From positions 1,717,501-1,781,500 of the forward strand of contig NZ_CP089538.1 of the NCBI RefSeq assembly GCF_021233055.1: a DNA stretch of 64,000 bases. The letters run 5' to 3'. Shown here piece by piece: positions 52,236 to 61,573 of the stretch. The notes under the pieces were generated by a model that saw only the letters and a list, made by a program, of their open reading frames with translations, was not told where the DNA came from and did not search any database. The translations under genes and the position numbers were made by a program. This DNA comes from Spirosoma oryzicola. GTDB lineage: Bacteria > Bacteroidota > Bacteroidia > Cytophagales > Spirosomataceae. The first letter of the stretch is position 1; each line of letters opens with the position of its first letter.

Positions 52236-53852
52236 TTATTTTTCCGTCGGTTGTTTTTTTAGGGCATTCGCTTCGAGGTCCGCAAACTCTTTGCGCTGGC
52301 GAGCCACATCGACGGCTGTATAAATAGCTTGTAGCATGGACGTTTCGTTCGCCTGATTTTTACCGGCAATGTCGTAAGCCGTCCCGTGGTCGGGTGACGT
52401 TCGGACGGCGGGCATACCGGCTGTGAAGTTCACGCCATCTTCAAACGCAATCGTTTTAAACGGAATCAGGCCCTGGTCGTGGTACATAGCCAGTACCGCA
52501 TCGAACTTCCTGTAGCTTTGGGTGCCAAAGAAACCGTCGGCGGGGTAGGGGCCAAACACCAGTTGTCCTTTGTTGCGCCACTCGGTAATAAGCGGTTTAA
52601 TGATTTCCTGTTCTTCATTTCCCAGCAGACCTTCTTCGCCCGCGTGTGGATTGAGGCCAAGTACCGCAATTTTGGGCTTATCAATGCCGAAATCCTGCCG
52701 TAACGACTGCATCATCATCGTAAGCTTCTGCGCAATTCGTTCGCGCGTCACGTTTTGACGAACTCGACCCAGCGGAATATGCCCCGTTACGACGCCGACC
52801 CGCAGGTGTTCACTGACCAGAAACATCAGGTTGTCCTGAACGCCAAATTCCTCTGCCAGGTATTCGGTATGGCCCGGAAATTTAAATTCCTCTGACTGGA
52901 TGTTGTACTTGTTGATCGGGGCCGTTACGAGCGCATCCAGCTTACCCGCTTTCATGTCGTCAACAGCACGTTGCAGACACGCTAGAGCGGCTTGTCCGGC
53001 TTCGGGCGTCACCTGACCGGGCTGAATGTCCTGATTCTGATCGGGCCAGCACGTAATCACGTTGGTCATCTTATGGCTGATCTGCCCAATGGTCGGCGCT
53101 CCGTTCAGGTTCCAGTCTTTCAGGTTCAATAGGTTGCGATACCGGTTCAGCACCCGCATGGACCCGTAAATGACGGGCGTGCAGATTTTCTGTAGCCGGT
53201 TGTATTGCAGGGCTTTCAGGATCACCTCAGGCCCAATACCGTTGTAATCGCCCAGGCTGATACCAATAACCAGCCGATCTTCGCGCACGACTGATCCGGC
53301 ATCGCGCGGACCCCGATCCTGGGCTCCCTGTTCCCGCTCAGAACGGCCTATTGCTTCGGCCTGCTGAGCCGCTGCCGCACTCGACTCCCGAGGATCAATG
53401 TTTCGGTCGCGATTCCCGTTGTTACGATCCCGGTCGTTCGGGCGTGTATCGTTACGGGAATTTTGCTGGCCGTTCTCATTGGCGACTCGTTCGGGCGTTC
53501 CGGTCTCACGCTGGTTACGATTAGGTGCATTGCCGTCGCGCTGACCGCGGTTGGGGGCACCCTGATCGCGGGAGCCACGGTCGGATGATCCGGCTTCCCG
53601 TTCGTTCCGTTGAGTACGTACGTTTTCATCCCTGGAACCGTTGGACCGGTTGTTCGGCTGACGATTGTCCCGCTGGCTGAACTGTCGCTGATTGGGCTCC
53701 CGCTGGTTGTTGGGACGCGGGGGTGTTTCTGGCTGGTCAGCCGCTGGCGTTGCCGGGGCTGACTGAGTATCGGTTGGCCGATCATCCGGTGCAGGACCGG
53801 TGGTCGGGGGCGTACGTGTTTCGTTTGGCTCGTCGGATTGGCGTTGTTCCAT
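52236..53852 (-). CDS. pdxA: 4-hydroxythreonine-4-phosphate dehydrogenase with long disordered N-terminal extension
   Basis: 538 residues, against about 330-360 for normal PdxA. The catalytic domain starts near residue 192: RLVIGISLGDYNGIGPEVILKAL, then DALVTAPINKYNIQ, FPGHTEYLAEEFG (metal His), TGHIPLGRVRQNVT, GLNPHAGEEGLLGNEE, and AMYHDQGLIPFKTIAFEDGVNFTAGMPAVRTSPDHGTAYDIAG. It acts in vitamin B6 synthesis (DXP-dependent route). Residues 1-190 are low-complexity, mostly Arg, Asn, Gln, Asp, Pro, Gly (NRDRN, RDQGAPNRGQRDGN) with no Met, so they look disordered and RNA-binding-like. A GTG at 53288 (residue 189) would give a standard-length protein and is an alternative start. Single minus-strand gene. 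Confidence 0.9.
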   Translation of the reverse strand: MEQRQSDEPNETRTPPTTGPAPDDRPTDTQSAPATPAADQPETPPRPNNQREPNQRQFSQRDNRQPNNRSNGSRDENVRTQRNEREAGSSDRGSRDQGAPNRGQRDGNAPNRNQRETGTPERVANENGQQNSRNDTRPNDRDRNNGNRDRNIDPRESSAAAAQQAEAIGRSEREQGAQDRGPRDAGSVVREDRLVIGISLGDYNGIGPEVILKALQYNRLQKICTPVIYGSMRVLNRYRNLLNLKDWNLNGAPTIGQISHKMTNVITCWPDQNQDIQPGQVTPEAGQAALACLQRAVDDMKAGKLDALVTAPINKYNIQSEEFKFPGHTEYLAEEFGVQDNLMFLVSEHLRVGVVTGHIPLGRVRQNVTRERIAQKLTMMMQSLRQDFGIDKPKIAVLGLNPHAGEEGLLGNEEQEIIKPLITEWRNKGQLVFGPYPADGFFGTQSYRKFDAVLAMYHDQGLIPFKTIAFEDGVNFTAGMPAVRTSPDHGTAYDIAGKNQANETSMLQAIYTAVDVARQRKEFADLEANALKKQPTEK

Positions 53853-53986
53853 CTACTTTTGTTAGTTTCGCCAACTAGTTTGAAGGAACGTCGGATGTTG
53901 AACAGCCGCTTCTGAATACGTTCAGGCGGCTGCGATTACCCAGCGTTCCATGTCTGTAATTGCCGCAAGTTACGAAAACCCTACGG

Positions 53987-54925
53987 ATGTCCCAGAATCA
54001 GCGTTCTATTCTCATTGCCGACGAAATGCACCCGTCGCTTTTTGCCATGCTCGACGAAGCGGGCTTTGTGTACGATTATCAACCCAAAATCACCCGTGAA
54101 GGGTTGCTGGAGCGGTTAGCGTCCTTTGACGGACTCATCATCCGAAGCAAAACAACGGTAGACGAAGAAATTTTTAGTAGAGCACCAAACCTGCAATTCA
54201 TTGGCCGGGCCGGGGCTGGTCTTGATTTAATTGACCTCGACGCAGCCGAACGACGGAATGTTCGGGTGTTTCATGCGGGTATGGGCAACCGCGATGCCGT
54301 CGCGGAACACATGGTTGGTATGCTGCTGGGGTTACTGGCGAATATCGTCAAAGCGGATCAAGAAGTTCGGCAGGGAATCTGGGATCGCGAAGGAAATCGG
54401 GGCTACGAACTCGGTAGCCTGACGGTTGGCTTGCTTGGGTATGGCAACAACGGCAGCGCGACGGCCCGGCGGCTCAGCGGCTTTGGGTGTCGCGTGCTGG
54501 CCTACGATAAATACCTGACCAACTACGGCGACGCGTTCGCGCAGGAAGCTTCCCTGGAGCAGATTATCGCGGAAGCCGATGTGCTGAGCCTGCATATCCC
54601 GCTGACCGACGATACACGGATGATGATCAACGATACGTTCATCGACCGTTTTGCCAAGCCGTTCTACCTCATCAATGTCGCGCGGGGCGAGATAACGTCG
54701 CTGGCTGCTTTGGTTCGCGGATTGGAAAGCGGCAAAGTGCGGGGAGCTTGTCTGGATGTTCTTGAGAACGAAAAGTTGAGCAAGCTCACCCCTGACCAAC
54801 AGGCTTCGTTCGATTACCTGCGTCAGTCGAATCGGGTTATTCTTACACCACATATCGCAGGCTGGACGCACGAAAGCTACGTTCGTATTAACGAGGTGTT
54901 AGTTAGCCAGTTAGTGGCGGGGTGA
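53987..54925 (+). CDS. D-2-hydroxyacid dehydrogenase (phosphoglycerate dehydrogenase-like)
   Basis: 312 residues from the ATG at 53987; an in-frame TTG 27 bases upstream is less likely. NAD-binding loop is VGLLGYGNNGSATARRLSGFG, the catalytic Arg region INVARGEI, the Glu in DVLENEKL and His in LTPHIAGWTHES. The N-terminal part IGRAGAGLDLIDLDAAERRNVRV is that of 3-phosphoglycerate dehydrogenase SerA without a C-terminal ACT domain. Many relatives act on other 2-keto acids. It is divergent from pdxA; since PdxB-type enzymes in B6 synthesis (erythronate-4-phosphate dehydrogenase) belong to this same superfamily, a role next to PdxA is attractive but unproved. Confidence 0.9.
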   Translation: MSQNQRSILIADEMHPSLFAMLDEAGFVYDYQPKITREGLLERLASFDGLIIRSKTTVDEEIFSRAPNLQFIGRAGAGLDLIDLDAAERRNVRVFHAGMGNRDAVAEHMVGMLLGLLANIVKADQEVRQGIWDREGNRGYELGSLTVGLLGYGNNGSATARRLSGFGCRVLAYDKYLTNYGDAFAQEASLEQIIAEADVLSLHIPLTDDTRMMINDTFIDRFAKPFYLINVARGEITSLAALVRGLESGKVRGACLDVLENEKLSKLTPDQQASFDYLRQSNRVILTPHIAGWTHESYVRINEVLVSQLVAG

Positions 54926-54935
54926 TTAGTTTTTA

Positions 54936-55004
54936 GTGCGGACAATATGTCTATGTCTGCGTTACGGTTGCCATGTAACGCAGACATAGACATATTGTCC
55001 GCAC
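54936..55004. repeat. Perfect 30-bp inverted repeat between convergent genes
   Basis: 54936-54965 and 54975-55004 are exact complements (GTGCGGACAATATGTCTATG at the outer end) around a 9-base loop. No T run follows on either strand, so it is not a standard terminator although it could work as one. The arm has internal near-palindromes (GACAATATGTC). Confidence 0.85.
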
Positions 55005-55040
55005 ACAAGAGAAAGGTATTTGGGACAACCGTGGCGCAGG

Positions 55041-56837
55041 TTACTTGGCGGGCGTAAAATTCGCGCTGCTGCACGTGGTTCCTGCTTCGTTAGTCAGGCA
55101 GATCTGACCAGTGACGACGCCCGCCGGGACCGTTACGATGAGCGAGCTACCCGACAGCCGGAACGTAGCCGCAGCCGACGTACCACCGTTGAATTTGACA
55201 GTGGTTACGCTGGTCAGATTGAGCCCGGTGATGGTAATTTCGTCGCCTGCCTTCGCTGTCTTGGGCGAAAAATCGCTGACACTTGGAAGGTTAATAACCG
55301 TAAAGGCATCCGTGAGCGTGGCATCATTCGTGGTATTGACCACGCGAATCGGGCCGGTTTTTGCATCATCCGGTATAATGATCCATCGTTCCGTCTCTTC
55401 GTTTTTGCCGCCGTCGGCAGCTGCGCTGGTTGAGCCGGTAAAGAAAAACTGCGCATTCTGAAGGTAATTTCCGCGTACCACAATACGGTCGCCCGCGCGG
55501 CCCTGCGCCGGAATAAGAGCGCTGACTACTGGTTTCTGAACCACGACCAGTGTTTGACTCGTAGCGGTTCCCGCCCGGTTTATGACGGTCACTGGTCCGC
55601 TGACCGCATCGGCGGGTACGCTGACGACCAATTGGGAACCCTCGACGCGGCTAGTAATAGGAACGGTAATGCCACTAATTCGTACTTCGGTAATGCGGTA
55701 TAAATTCTGGCCCGTGATCGTGATGGGTTGCAGACGTACCTGACGAGTTGGGCTTACAGCCAAGTTGGAAGGGGCAACGTAATAAAGGAACGGGTCCGAT
55801 GCACTGGCGTTGCCGCCGACGCTGTTGACCGAAACCGTTAGCTGAGCCGATGCGCCCAGCGCCGGTACGGTTGCTTCCAGCTGGGTATCACTGATTACGC
55901 GGAAAGGAACCGACACTGTCCCAAACAGTACCGCCGAAACGTCGCGTAGGTTAAGACCCGTTAAAATAATTTTGTCGCCCGATATGCCGTCGCGCGCGCT
56001 CAGGTTGGCTATGGCCGGTTGCAGGATAATCTGGAGACTATCGGCGCTCGTTGCTACTAATTTTTCGAAGACCGTAACCGTCACTTTGCCCGATGTAGCA
56101 TTCGTTGGGATGATCGTACGAATCTCGGTGTCTTTAATGGTCGTCTGGTTGCGGTCGGTGGCTAAACCATTGATGCGTACCACGCCATCCAGTAGGTTCT
56201 GGCCCTGGATGATCAGTTCCGAACCGGGTTTGGCCTGCTTGCCCGACAAGCTCGTAATCTGCGGGGTTCCGGCAACAATAAAGCTGGACGATACCTCTCC
56301 ACCTTTGGTGGTAATGACGAGGCTGAGTGGGCCGCGTGGCATCTTGTCCGGTACGATAAGCGTGAGCTTAGACGCTGAACTGTCTTTAACAATGGCTGGC
56401 GTCTGTTCGAACCGAATCTCCTGTACCTGATTCAAATAATTTCCCGTGACGATTACTTCCGAGCCCGGCAGTCCATTGGCTGGAGTTATAGAGGCAACTG
56501 ACGGTGGAGGTTGGAGAACATTAAGCGGCAGCGGGTCTGAAATGCCTTCACTGGTTTGCACGCGAACCTGCGTTATGCCGGGTGAAACAAGCGGAATCTT
56601 TACCCGAATGCTTTGCTCCGACGCGCTAACAACCTGCCCTGCTACAACCGACGTAGCCGAAGTAAACGTTACCGTGGGCTCGTTGCCAAATTGATACCCG
56701 CCGAGGGTAATTTCCTGACCGACAAAGGCTTCTTTGGGCAAAAGCGATGTCAGCTCAGGGGGGGCATTCTTAACGCGGCAGGCCGAGAGACCCAGTAGCA
56801 AAAAGAGAAAAGCAATAATGACCGAACCTGACTTCAT
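55041..56837 (-). CDS. Lipoprotein with about seven IPT/TIG repeats
   Basis: 598 residues from the ATG at 56837, giving MKSGSVIIAFLFLLLGLSACRV with Cys20 as lipid anchor; upstream in-frame sequence to 56942 is unlikely coding. The mature protein is a string of TIG/IPT immunoglobulin-like modules of about 80 residues, each starting PxVxxLxPxxGxxGxxIxITGxNL: examples PSVASITPANGLPGSEVIVTGNYL, PQITSLSGKQAKPGSELIIQGQNL, PAIANLSARDGISGDKIILTGLNL, PVVSALIPAQGRAGDRIVVRGNYL, PSVSDFSPKTAKAGDEITITGLNL. SusE/SusF-like or surface glycan-binding proteins in Bacteroidota use such modules. No enzymatic domain is seen. Confidence 0.9.
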   Translation of the reverse strand: MKSGSVIIAFLFLLLGLSACRVKNAPPELTSLLPKEAFVGQEITLGGYQFGNEPTVTFTSATSVVAGQVVSASEQSIRVKIPLVSPGITQVRVQTSEGISDPLPLNVLQPPPSVASITPANGLPGSEVIVTGNYLNQVQEIRFEQTPAIVKDSSASKLTLIVPDKMPRGPLSLVITTKGGEVSSSFIVAGTPQITSLSGKQAKPGSELIIQGQNLLDGVVRINGLATDRNQTTIKDTEIRTIIPTNATSGKVTVTVFEKLVATSADSLQIILQPAIANLSARDGISGDKIILTGLNLRDVSAVLFGTVSVPFRVISDTQLEATVPALGASAQLTVSVNSVGGNASASDPFLYYVAPSNLAVSPTRQVRLQPITITGQNLYRITEVRISGITVPITSRVEGSQLVVSVPADAVSGPVTVINRAGTATSQTLVVVQKPVVSALIPAQGRAGDRIVVRGNYLQNAQFFFTGSTSAAADGGKNEETERWIIIPDDAKTGPIRVVNTTNDATLTDAFTVINLPSVSDFSPKTAKAGDEITITGLNLTSVTTVKFNGGTSAAATFRLSGSSLIVTVPAGVVTGQICLTNEAGTTCSSANFTPAK

Positions 56838-57038
56838 AACTGGCGGAGGGCTGTTTTGCCCGGCGCAACCATTTGTTGCTGCGTAGTAAAAGTAGCCAAT
56901 TTTACTGTCTAAAAACCATTTCTTACCAAAGCCTGTTAGCAATAGTGTACGGCAAATAGACTAGAACACGCGAAAGTACGACTCATAATTCGTTAATCTA
57001 TTACCAGTTGTACAGTATCCGTTATTCATAAAACACGA

Positions 57039-58577
57039 ATGAACTACCGCAGCCTGAAGTCATCGAATTTATTGAAAATTACAACGCTAGGCGAACTGAA
57101 AGCCGCGGGGTATACGTCCCGATCTATTAAACAGGAATTACGCGATAACCTGATCGAACGGATACGGGATAAAGAAGTTGTTTTCCCCGGTATCTGGGGG
57201 TACGAAGATACCGTAATACCCGATGTGGAGCGGGCTATTTTGTCGATGCACCACATCAATTTGCTTGGTCTGCGCGGACAGGCCAAGACGCGCATTGCCC
57301 GCCTGATGGTCAATTTGTTGGACGAATATATTCCCATAGTTGCCGGGTCTGAACTGAACGATGATCCGCTTCAGCCTTTGTCGCGCTTTGCCCTGGATTT
57401 GATTGCCGAAAAAGGCGATCAGACACCCATAACGTGGCTGCACCGGAACGATCGCTACACCGAGAAACTGGCTACGCCCGATGTGTCGGTAGCCGATCTG
57501 ATCGGTGATGTGGACCCCATCAAGGCGGCAACGCTTAAGCTGCCGTACTCCGACGAACGGACGATCCACTTTGGGTTGATTCCACGTTCGCACCGCTGCA
57601 TTTTTGTGATCAACGAGTTGCCGGATTTACAGGCCCGTATTCAGGTATCGCTGTTCAATATTTTGCAGGAAGGGGACATCCAGATTCGGGGTTTCAAACT
57701 TCGGTTGCCGCTCGATATTCAGTTTGTGTTTACGGCCAACCCCGAAGATTACACAAATCGGGGCAGTATCGTGACGCCGTTGAAAGACCGGATCGATTCG
57801 CAGATTGTGACGCACTATCCGAAATCCATTGAAATCGGGAAGAAGATTACAATGCAGGAAGCGATCGTTAAGACCGAGCAAAAGGGAATGGTTAAAACCA
57901 ATGACCTGATTACCGATCTGATCGAACAAATCGCACTCGAAGCGCGGGAAAGCGAATACGTCGATTCAAAAAGTGGCGTGTCGGCGCGGATGACCATTTC
58001 GGCTTACGAAAACTTGCTCTCTTCTGCCGAACGTCGGGCGTTGCTGAACAGCGAAAAAGAAACGTACGTCCGTATCGCCGATTTGTACGGCGTTGTGCCT
58101 GCTATTTGCGGGAAGGTCGAGCTGGTGTACGAAGGCGAAGTGGAGGGCCCCGTTATTGTGGCGCAGAACCTGATCGGGAAAGCGGTGCGTACGCAGTTTT
58201 TACAGTATTTCCCCAATCCGGAGAAAGCCAAAAAAGATAAGCGAGGTAATCCGTACAAGAAGATTACGGACTGGTTTGGTGATGGCAATATCATGGAGAT
58301 CTTAAGCGAACTCACCAACCGCGATTACGAAGCCCGGCTACGTACGATTGATGGCTTGGACGATCTGGTTGATCAATTCCATCCACGATTGAGCAAGCCC
58401 GAAAAGCTATTTATGATGGAATTTGCCCTGCACGGTCTGGCTGAGTACTCACTCATTGGCAAAAAAGCGCTCGACACGGGTCAGCAATTTAAAGACCTGC
58501 TTGGTTCCATGTTCAATCCGGGAAAGGATTTCGGTGAAGAAGAGGAAGAAGATGATGATGACGACAGCCGGTACTAA
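57039..58577 (+). CDS. AAA+ ATPase of the MoxR / magnesium chelatase subunit I type
   Basis: 512 residues. An N-terminal helical region (1-45) precedes the AAA+ module: Walker A LLGLRGQAKTRIARL, then the Walker B-like strand IFVINELPDLQARIQVSLFNILQEGDIQIRG with Asn in place of the usual Asp before Glu, sensor 1 in QFVFTANPEDYTNRGSIVTPLKDR, and the helical lid. The end GEEEEEDDDDDSRY is very acidic. Relatives work with a VWA-domain partner as metal-chelatase or unfoldase-like complexes; no VWA gene is adjacent. The NEL form of Walker B seems usual for this sub-family from recall. Function in this organism is unknown. Confidence 0.88.
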   Translation: MNYRSLKSSNLLKITTLGELKAAGYTSRSIKQELRDNLIERIRDKEVVFPGIWGYEDTVIPDVERAILSMHHINLLGLRGQAKTRIARLMVNLLDEYIPIVAGSELNDDPLQPLSRFALDLIAEKGDQTPITWLHRNDRYTEKLATPDVSVADLIGDVDPIKAATLKLPYSDERTIHFGLIPRSHRCIFVINELPDLQARIQVSLFNILQEGDIQIRGFKLRLPLDIQFVFTANPEDYTNRGSIVTPLKDRIDSQIVTHYPKSIEIGKKITMQEAIVKTEQKGMVKTNDLITDLIEQIALEARESEYVDSKSGVSARMTISAYENLLSSAERRALLNSEKETYVRIADLYGVVPAICGKVELVYEGEVEGPVIVAQNLIGKAVRTQFLQYFPNPEKAKKDKRGNPYKKITDWFGDGNIMEILSELTNRDYEARLRTIDGLDDLVDQFHPRLSKPEKLFMMEFALHGLAEYSLIGKKALDTGQQFKDLLGSMFNPGKDFGEEEEEDDDDDSRY

Positions 58578-58595
58578 CGCTGTCTTATAAAAAAA

Positions 58596-58640
58596 GGGAA
58601 GGGTCGTTTCACAACCGGAGAAACGACCCTTCCCTCTTTT
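58596..58640. terminator. Bidirectional rho-independent terminator
   Basis: GGGAAGGGTCGTTTC and GAAACGACCCTTCCC form a perfect 15-bp stem with a 9-base loop; TCTTTTTG follows on the plus strand, and an A run flanks the other side, so it serves both convergent genes. Confidence 0.92.
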
Positions 58641-58684
58641 TGCAGTGAATGAACCGACATAGGCTAACTCGTTGAACCAGTAGG

Positions 58685-61087
58685 CTAATTGTGGTCGCGT
58701 AGGAGTAGTAAACGACCTTCTATAGACGGTTTGTTTGGAATTGGCCGTAGGGTGTACGGATATACGCCTGTCGGTAACGCATTACCGTTTGACGTTCCAT
58801 CGAATGGTTGCTTGTAGCCATTTTTGGATAGGTAAACAACTTCGCCCCACCGGTTGAAGATCGTTACAACCGCATCCGGGAAAGCTTCAATACCGGGCAA
58901 GCGCAACACATCGTTCATGCCATCGCCGTTGGGGGTAAATGCGTCAGGTACCCAAACCCGTTCAAACACGGTAACGTGAATGGTGTCCTTTGCTTCGCAG
59001 CCACTGCTGTTTTGAATAGCAATGGTATACGTTATGTCATCCAGGATGTTTGTAATTGTTGGATTAGCGGCATGATCGTTGTCCAGATAAGTAGACGATA
59101 CCCATTGAAACTGATTCGGATTGCCGGTATAAACGGGGTTGAAGGTAAAGGTGTTTCCCTTATAAGTTATCAGTGAATCGGTTAGTTGAATCGTTGGCAC
59201 CGGGGCTACAATCGCCCTACGGGTGGCTACTGTGCCGGGGCACTCGGGCGCTGCTTTTACGGTATAAGTTACAACATGGTTGCCAACACCGGCAGTCTGG
59301 GCGTTGAATTCAGACTCTGCAACGCCTACTCCGGCGTATTCGCCACCGGGAGGACTACCCTGTAGGGCAACCATCGGTACGTTGGTACCGCACATATCGG
59401 CAATAGAATCCAAGGTGACTGTTACCGGAGGAATTTGTTCCAGCACAAAGTCGGACGCAGTACCCGTACATCCGTAGGTATCTGTGGCGGTGAGGCTATA
59501 AACGCCAGCCGTTGTGGCCGTATAAGTCGGGTCCGTTATCCCTGAAAGCAGTTGTCCATCTTTTTGCCAGCTATAGCTGATCCCACCGCTTCCCGTTAGT
59601 GCCATCGTCGATTGGGGACAGAGCCGTTGCGAACCCGTTGCCGATTGAATAAGGGCCTGTACTGCCGGAGACCGATTCGCAGCAAACGTATCGGTTCGTG
59701 TTACACAACCCGTACTCTGTTGCTTTAGGGCGACCCAGTAATTTCCCGGCTGGCTGACGGTGATCGAATCCGCTGTTTTGCCCGAAAGGGGCTGCCCGTT
59801 TTGGTACCATTGGTAGGCGGCATCCGTACTCCCGACAACCTTCATCTGAACGGAACCCGTCGTCGCGCACAAATGACCCCCTGCGAATAACTTCCCCTCA
59901 GCGCCAACAACCCTGATGGTAACGGGCTCCGAATTGCCCGTTTTGCTACAGGCCACTTTTTGCGAAACGACAACGGTATACTCGCCCGCTTCACGAATCG
60001 TTAGCGACGGTTTCGTGGCATTCGCCAGATTAATTCCGTTTCGACGCCACTGGTAGTTCCAGCTTGTATTCGCCGTTGCCTGAATCACTATGGAGTCGCC
60101 CCGGCAAATGGTTGCATCACGTAAGCCCAGGGTTCGGTTCTGGAGCTGAACGGTGGGATCGGGCACGGTAGATGGGGGACAGTCGACAACCAAGAACTGA
60201 AAGTCGCGCCGAACCTCGCCAATCTTAACGCCGTTGCGGTATTCCTCAACTTTTACGGCAAAAACAAACAAGCCTAGCTGGCTGGCGGTCACGGAGAGTT
60301 GACCCGTTCGTTCATTGATGGACAGAGACGGACTACCGGGTATTGCATTGGTCGCATTGAAACCCGACAACCAGGTGACATCGGGGTAGGGACCGGCTGA
60401 AACGATGCTCTGGGCATTGTTTTGCCCCGTTCTGCCAGATCCTTTCTGGTCTAGCGGGGTTACGAGCGAATAACGCAACTCATCACCATCGGGGTCGGTG
60501 GCGCTGAATGGAAAGGTAAACGGCTCGCCCAGACAAAGGTATTCGCCATTGATGGGCGCAAAGCGGGGAGAGGAGTTGTTGAATGCGGTGCCGTTTTGTT
60601 GTAAAGCCGGAAATTCAAGGTAGAATGTAAAACCGATTTGACTTGGATCGCTGATATTGTTGATGCCCGCGTTGCGGTTGCGGGTCTGGTATGACATGTA
60701 ATAACCCTCCGAATCGGTGTAAGCAGAAGGCGTAAGTTGGATATCACCCTCGTAGGTGAAAACGACAAATTTTAAATTACGCATCTCTGCGCAGTACTCA
60801 TTGCTGTAAATGACGCGCTGACGCGCTGCTGATTCCCGGACGGTAAAGGAAAGCATCAACGTGTTGTCCCGTTTTCTGAAAATACCCAGGTTGCCCGTGT
60901 TTGATTGCCGGGCAATACCCTGCGTACCATCTTCCAGGTAGTTTGTTACGATAACCTTAAAATGGCCAGGCACATCGCCAACCGCCTTCATTTCCAGTTG
61001 CCCACCAACCTGATGCGTTGCCCTTGACCTGAGGGGAAGTGTAAGCGTAAAAAATCCCAGTAAAACCAAAAACGTAGATGTACGCAT
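58685..61087 (-). CDS. Gliding-motility-type adhesin (Ig/PKD domains, CHU_C C-terminus)
   Basis: 800 residues from the ATG at 61087; a TTG two codons upstream also gives an open frame. The signal peptide is MRTSTFLVLLGFFTLTLPLRSRA. Residues 25-300 form an N-terminal domain (HQVGGQLEMKAVGDVPGHF, DPDGDELRYSLVTPL); then Ig-like repeats with NWQYRRNGINLANAT- and YQWYQNGQPLSGKTADS-type sequence, and a C-terminal CHU_C domain of about 90 residues: RVWVPDAFTPNGDGMNDVLRLPGIEAFPDAVVTIFNRWGEVVY and PTGVYPYTLRPIP. That domain is the type B signal for the type IX secretion system, so the protein is exported and surface-attached. Probable adhesin or matrix component. Confidence 0.92.
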   Translation of the reverse strand: MRTSTFLVLLGFFTLTLPLRSRATHQVGGQLEMKAVGDVPGHFKVIVTNYLEDGTQGIARQSNTGNLGIFRKRDNTLMLSFTVRESAARQRVIYSNEYCAEMRNLKFVVFTYEGDIQLTPSAYTDSEGYYMSYQTRNRNAGINNISDPSQIGFTFYLEFPALQQNGTAFNNSSPRFAPINGEYLCLGEPFTFPFSATDPDGDELRYSLVTPLDQKGSGRTGQNNAQSIVSAGPYPDVTWLSGFNATNAIPGSPSLSINERTGQLSVTASQLGLFVFAVKVEEYRNGVKIGEVRRDFQFLVVDCPPSTVPDPTVQLQNRTLGLRDATICRGDSIVIQATANTSWNYQWRRNGINLANATKPSLTIREAGEYTVVVSQKVACSKTGNSEPVTIRVVGAEGKLFAGGHLCATTGSVQMKVVGSTDAAYQWYQNGQPLSGKTADSITVSQPGNYWVALKQQSTGCVTRTDTFAANRSPAVQALIQSATGSQRLCPQSTMALTGSGGISYSWQKDGQLLSGITDPTYTATTAGVYSLTATDTYGCTGTASDFVLEQIPPVTVTLDSIADMCGTNVPMVALQGSPPGGEYAGVGVAESEFNAQTAGVGNHVVTYTVKAAPECPGTVATRRAIVAPVPTIQLTDSLITYKGNTFTFNPVYTGNPNQFQWVSSTYLDNDHAANPTITNILDDITYTIAIQNSSGCEAKDTIHVTVFERVWVPDAFTPNGDGMNDVLRLPGIEAFPDAVVTIFNRWGEVVYLSKNGYKQPFDGTSNGNALPTGVYPYTLRPIPNKPSIEGRLLLLRDHN

Positions 61088-61573
61088 AAGCAAGTTGAGA
61101 TAATGCGATTCATTCGTTGACGTACGGTTACTTTATGCACCATGCCGACTCCCATTTTAGGAATGTAAGCATCGACTTTGAAGACTGTTGCTAGGCGTCG
61201 GTGGTTCGCCTTTGAATGACTTTGAAAATAGGTGTGCTTGCTTTAATGATAACCTGGAAATCCCTAAACTCCACTTCGTAAGAACCTGTGGCGTAGCGTG
61301 ATAAACCTTAAATCAAACAGTACTGTTATACGATAGGTCTACTTCTAGTGAAGATACCACTTATCGATGAGTATACCGTCTGCTTGGGCATTAAACTGAT
61401 TTTACTGTCACAATTGGTAAGTGGTTATGTAAGTAAGTCCAACGTGCGGGTAGTTACGGATGAACGCACGAGACCGGCCTTACCACCAGCCTCTTCTGTT
61501 GCTCAGTACGTTGATAATGAACCGTTCGTTGCGTTGTTCCGGGGAAAAAGTGGGAAGAAGCCTGCTAAAATTG
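61088..61573. other. Intergenic region, no convincing gene
   Basis: About 490 bases upstream of the adhesin gene. A 90-codon plus-strand frame from a GTG at 61348 has composition unlike a protein and runs into the next gene, so I do not count it. No strong promoter or terminator was found. Confidence 0.45.
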
